DNA from: Chenopodium formosanum
Lineage: Eukaryota > Streptophyta > Magnoliopsida > Caryophyllales > Amaranthaceae
Length of the DNA stretch: 64,000 nt
NCBI GenBank assembly: GCA_024500155.1
Contig: CM044877.1
Location: 80,584,501 to 80,648,500, forward strand
Reading direction: 5' to 3'
The notes under the pieces: generated by a model
Told to the model about the DNA's origin: nothing
What the model saw: only the letters and a program-made list of their open reading frames with translations
Databases searched by the model: none
Program-made: the position numbers and the translations under genes
Part shown: positions 61,212-64,000 of the stretch, piece after piece
How positions within the stretch are numbered: the stretch's first letter is position 1
Layout: each line of letters starts with the position of its first letter

Positions 61212-62155
61212 CTAGGTTAAGTCCCATGTCATGCACGGTTATAATTATATAAACTTTACAACAAAAATTATAAATTATGGTTTTTATTTATTTCTTTTTT
61301 TTTTTTTTTTTTTTTTTGAAGGGAATAAAGAATGGCTATTAATTTAACAATTTATCCAAAAAAAATATTTGTCACAAAATAACTTGAATTTTAATTTATA
61401 CCAAACGCGTAAAGGTTATTGTTTTGAATTTTATAAAAAATAATTTATTAATAGAAATTTAGAATCTATTAGGTTTTATATAAGAAAACGAAAATACAAG
61501 CTTTTTTTTTTTGATAAAACGAAAATATAAGCTTAGGTTAGTACCCGTGTATGTCTTCAAAAAAAAAAAAAAAAAAAAAAGGGGGGGGAAAAATAAAATA
61601 AAAGGTTAGTACCCGTATAGGAACTCATATACATTTGTCCTTATATTTTTGTTGACACACTTTGACCGGCATTAAATGAAAATTTAGTTGATTTATATTA
61701 CTTTCGGATAATTAGTATTCCATAATCAACTTTTTAAAAATGTATTTATTGTGAGTAGTAGCGGTTTTTATTTTAATTTTAATAATCACATTGCATAACG
61801 ATTAATGTCAAATGATTAATGTTGGAGCTTGGAGGAAAAAATTGATACTCCTTAATATTATAATAATCTTGGACAATGATATATTTAATACCTTATTTTT
61901 AATCTATGTTTGTATACTTGTAAGTTGTAACTAAAAGATTAAAGTATATAGAATATATGTTAAAAAAAATATTAATTGGTATGATTAGATTAGATATGTT
62001 GTCAAGATAGAAATAAGTATTATTGTAGCTTATAAAATGGAAGTCATTTAAATTTAGTAAAAAAAAAAAAAAGGAAAGTGCAAAAAGGAGGGAAAATTAT
62101 TAATGACATCGTGACAAATGTCATCTTAGATTTGCTTTTAGTATAGGTTAATTGA
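61212..62155 (-). mobile_element. Non-autonomous Helitron copy 2 (944 bp)
   Basis: On the minus strand it starts TCAATTAACCTATACTAAAA after A (T at 62155) and ends with hairpin CCGTGCATGACATGGG, ACTTAAC and CTAG|T (CTAG at 61212-61215). Ends and internal blocks are shared with the copy at 54167-55389. Interior A/T homopolymers (61297-61316, 61559-61580) have grown. No Rep/helicase frame. Confidence 0.7.
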
Positions 62156-62199
62156 TTAGCATGATATTTATTTCAAATCAAGCTCCGCTAATTAAGGCT

Positions 62200-62870
62200 A
62201 AAAGGCCTTGCAAGAAAGAGTTAGTACAAATTAGCTCCGAAAAATTACGCATGTCCCACCTAGCAACAAAATGGGCAAGCGTATTTCTTGCTCTACGAAC
62301 ATGATAAATCTTAAAGTAATTAAAAGTTTTCACTTAGATTACAAACATCATCTAAAATCAGCCAAATTGGTGCAAAACCATGAGTAGCTTTGCTTATATT
62401 ACTTGCGACATTTGATGCATCACTTTCCACCCACACCTTCAAGTGGCCCATTCTCCTTGCCATATTGCACCCAAAATGAATTATTGCAGCAGCCCCAACT
62501 ACTTCAATAGGGTAGCCAACAACGATTTTCTTCGTTGCAGCCCAAAGAATCACACCATCTTCCTTTCTTGCTACCGCGCACCAACCCAGCCACCTGCATT
62601 CCCAGCACCAATATGCGCATCTACATTAATTTTAGTGATATCAGGTTGGGCCTGGGGGCAGTTCCATCTAGACATTAAGGGCTTGTTCTCTTACGTTGAA
62701 ATTCAGTTCAGTTCAGTTCAGCTCCTAATTTCCTTCTCTTATAAAATATTTAGTTCGGTTCAGCTCAATTCAGTTCGGTTCAGTTCAGTTCAATTCAGCT
62801 GAGTTTAGTCAATGAGAACAGACCCTAAGTCATGCCTGTGGGAGCTTAAGGACTTGATACTTTACTAGCA
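62200..62870 (-). pseudogene. RNase H-like (RVT_3 type) pseudogene
   Basis: On the minus strand, pieces in order read WNCPQAQPDITKINVDA, then GWVGA, then VARKEDGVILWAATKK, GHLKVWVESDASNVASNI, ILDDVCN and finally FKIYHVRRARNTLAHFVARW. This is the pattern of the RNase H domain found in plant LINE-derived proteins (NVDA with catalytic Asp, VESDA, NTLAHFVA). Frameshifts lie after GWVGA and after DDVCN, where stops also occur, so it is not functional. A MITE at 62679-62825 sits just upstream of the NVDA block. Confidence 0.75.
62679..62825. mobile_element. PIF/Harbinger-like MITE (147 bp)
   Basis: Ends GGGCTTGTTCTC and GAGAACAGACCC are inverted with one mismatch, and TAA flanks both sides (62676-62678, 62826-62828). 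The interior is rich in TTCAG/GTTCAG pentamers, as in the element at 19921-20112. It interrupts or abuts the RNase H-like pseudogene. Confidence 0.75.
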
Positions 62871-63540
62871 TACGTGTTATAGTCATGCACCATTTGAATA
62901 AAACCATCATTGTCATAGTAGGTGTACAGTGAAACAATAAAAATAAAAATAAAATAAAATCACATAAATTTACATGTTTCCACACAGACAAACTGTTCTC
63001 TTTTAACTTATAATTAACATGTCTTTCTTTAGGGAAATTATCTATAAGTAAATAGTTATTGAAATATATACTTATGGATTATTGATTAGTTATTATTCAT
63101 TGATGATTATTAGTTATTTATTTAAGTAAATTATAAAATTATAATATTTAATTATAATTTTTCTAATGGATAAATCATTAAAGAAGGTCAAAAGAGAAGT
63201 GTGAATAGTGAAAATGTCCAAATGATGCAATTAAATAAAGAGAGAAAAGTATCTCTTATTCCATCTAGTACGAGATATATATACATGTATAGATAGTACA
63301 TGGGATAATAGTCATCCACATTTAGATATTTTATAACATCCCGTTGGATGACATAAAAGCTAATTATAAATAACCATCATTATACTTGTATAAGCTCGGT
63401 ACCATAAAAGAGAACGAATGGTAAGAATTCAACTCTATGTAAACGTGTTGGATCAAGGTTATCAGTTTCATCATAATCATGCACTTAAAACAAAATAATC
63501 CACTGTCATCCTAGAAAGATTGACTAGTTGAATTTAATAA
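62829..63540. other. Intergenic AT-rich stretch
   Basis: No gene or bounded element recognised. Confidence 0.35.
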
Positions 63541-64000
63541 ATTTATTATACGGCTATTTCATCAAATGCCCCAGAGTAATTTTTTTATTCACCATGTACC
63601 CATAACAATTTTCAAATTCACGATATACACTTGAGTTTCACATAATTATCACCAAATGCCCTTATTGACTAACGACAGTTAACTCCGTTAGTCATTAAGG
63701 CTAACTACGCCATGTGGCGGCTTATGATTGGTTGCTTATTAAATAAGTAAATTAATTATATAATAAAAAAAATTAAATTTTTTTTTTTAAAAAAAAACTA
63801 ATCCACCACAGCCCACAACCACCGCCACTGCCACCACCAGCCTACCTCCACGCCGCCACCACCAATCTGAAGCCCCACGACGGCGACCTTGCCCAGCTGC
63901 CCCGCACCGGCGACACAACCCAACCACCTTTCTCCCTCAAAAATCCACCCTCTTCTCCCTCGAAAATCCCTCCCCTCTCCACCACCGGCGTCCAAACCTC
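63541..64000. repeat. Probable dispersed repeat at the window edge
   Basis: The stretch with CACCAAATGCCC, CTAACGACAGTTAACTCCGT and GGCTAACTACGCCATGTGGC is of a kind I associate with dispersed plant repeats, but no termini can be seen before the window ends. The last 200 bases are C-rich (CCACC repeats), and the reading frame there is low in complexity. Confidence 0.3.

Noticed and set aside
63798..63995. Gly/Trp-rich 65-aa frame at the window end
   Set aside because: It comes from a CCACC-rich simple repeat on the opposite strand and shows no domain.

Overview
This window is nuclear DNA from a flowering plant: interrupted genes with GT-AG introns, AT-rich spacers and many degraded transposable elements. 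The intronless gene for the chloroplast ATP synthase gamma subunit (57.7-58.8 kb) reads almost like my memory of the spinach protein. That suggests Caryophyllales, probably Amaranthaceae/Chenopodiaceae (inference; no database was searched).

Layout. 0-8.6 kb is mostly debris: a truncated shaggy/GSK3-like kinase pseudogene (-), a 1.63 kb solo LTR with a perfect 5-bp target duplication, a small hAT-like element carrying a nested Stowaway MITE, a frameshifted F-box/FBD gene (+), and a scrap of a receptor kinase. 10.8-16.0 kb holds an intact eight-exon calcium-dependent protein kinase (+). 17.9-18.5 kb is an intronless group-S-type bZIP factor (-). 18.6-24.8 kb is gene-free and holds a PIF/Harbinger MITE, an unusual interleaved inverted repeat, a Helitron and a small solo LTR. 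24.8-27.9 kb is a six-exon gene (+) whose second half resembles a tyrosine-recombinase (Crypton-like) domain. 28.3-29.7 kb encodes a SEC14-type lipid-transfer protein (-), and 31.7-34.3 kb a class III peroxidase of the PER42/PRXR1 type (-).

35.9-54.0 kb is a single nine-exon gene (-) for the plant TYW3-kelch-TYW2 fusion enzyme of wybutosine synthesis on tRNA-Phe. My exon model is in frame throughout (1,044 aa). Its fourth intron is 11.26 kb, and almost all of it is one unit of 11,009 bp. The unit is bounded by hAT-like inverted termini and a perfect 8-bp target duplication. Inside are two same-direction GACCCGA-rich arms and about 25 copies of a roughly 322-bp tandem repeat, itself interrupted by a second hAT-like insertion. 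This is the most interesting structure in the window.

54.1-64 kb contains two copies of one Helitron family (one hit by a long-TIR element carrying gene-like sequence), a SINE, the gamma-subunit gene, a small conserved Ser-rich protein gene (-), and an RNase H-like pseudogene split by a PIF/Harbinger MITE.

The genes do not form a functional cluster. Exon boundaries come from reading splice signals, frame and remembered family conservation; no transcript evidence was available.
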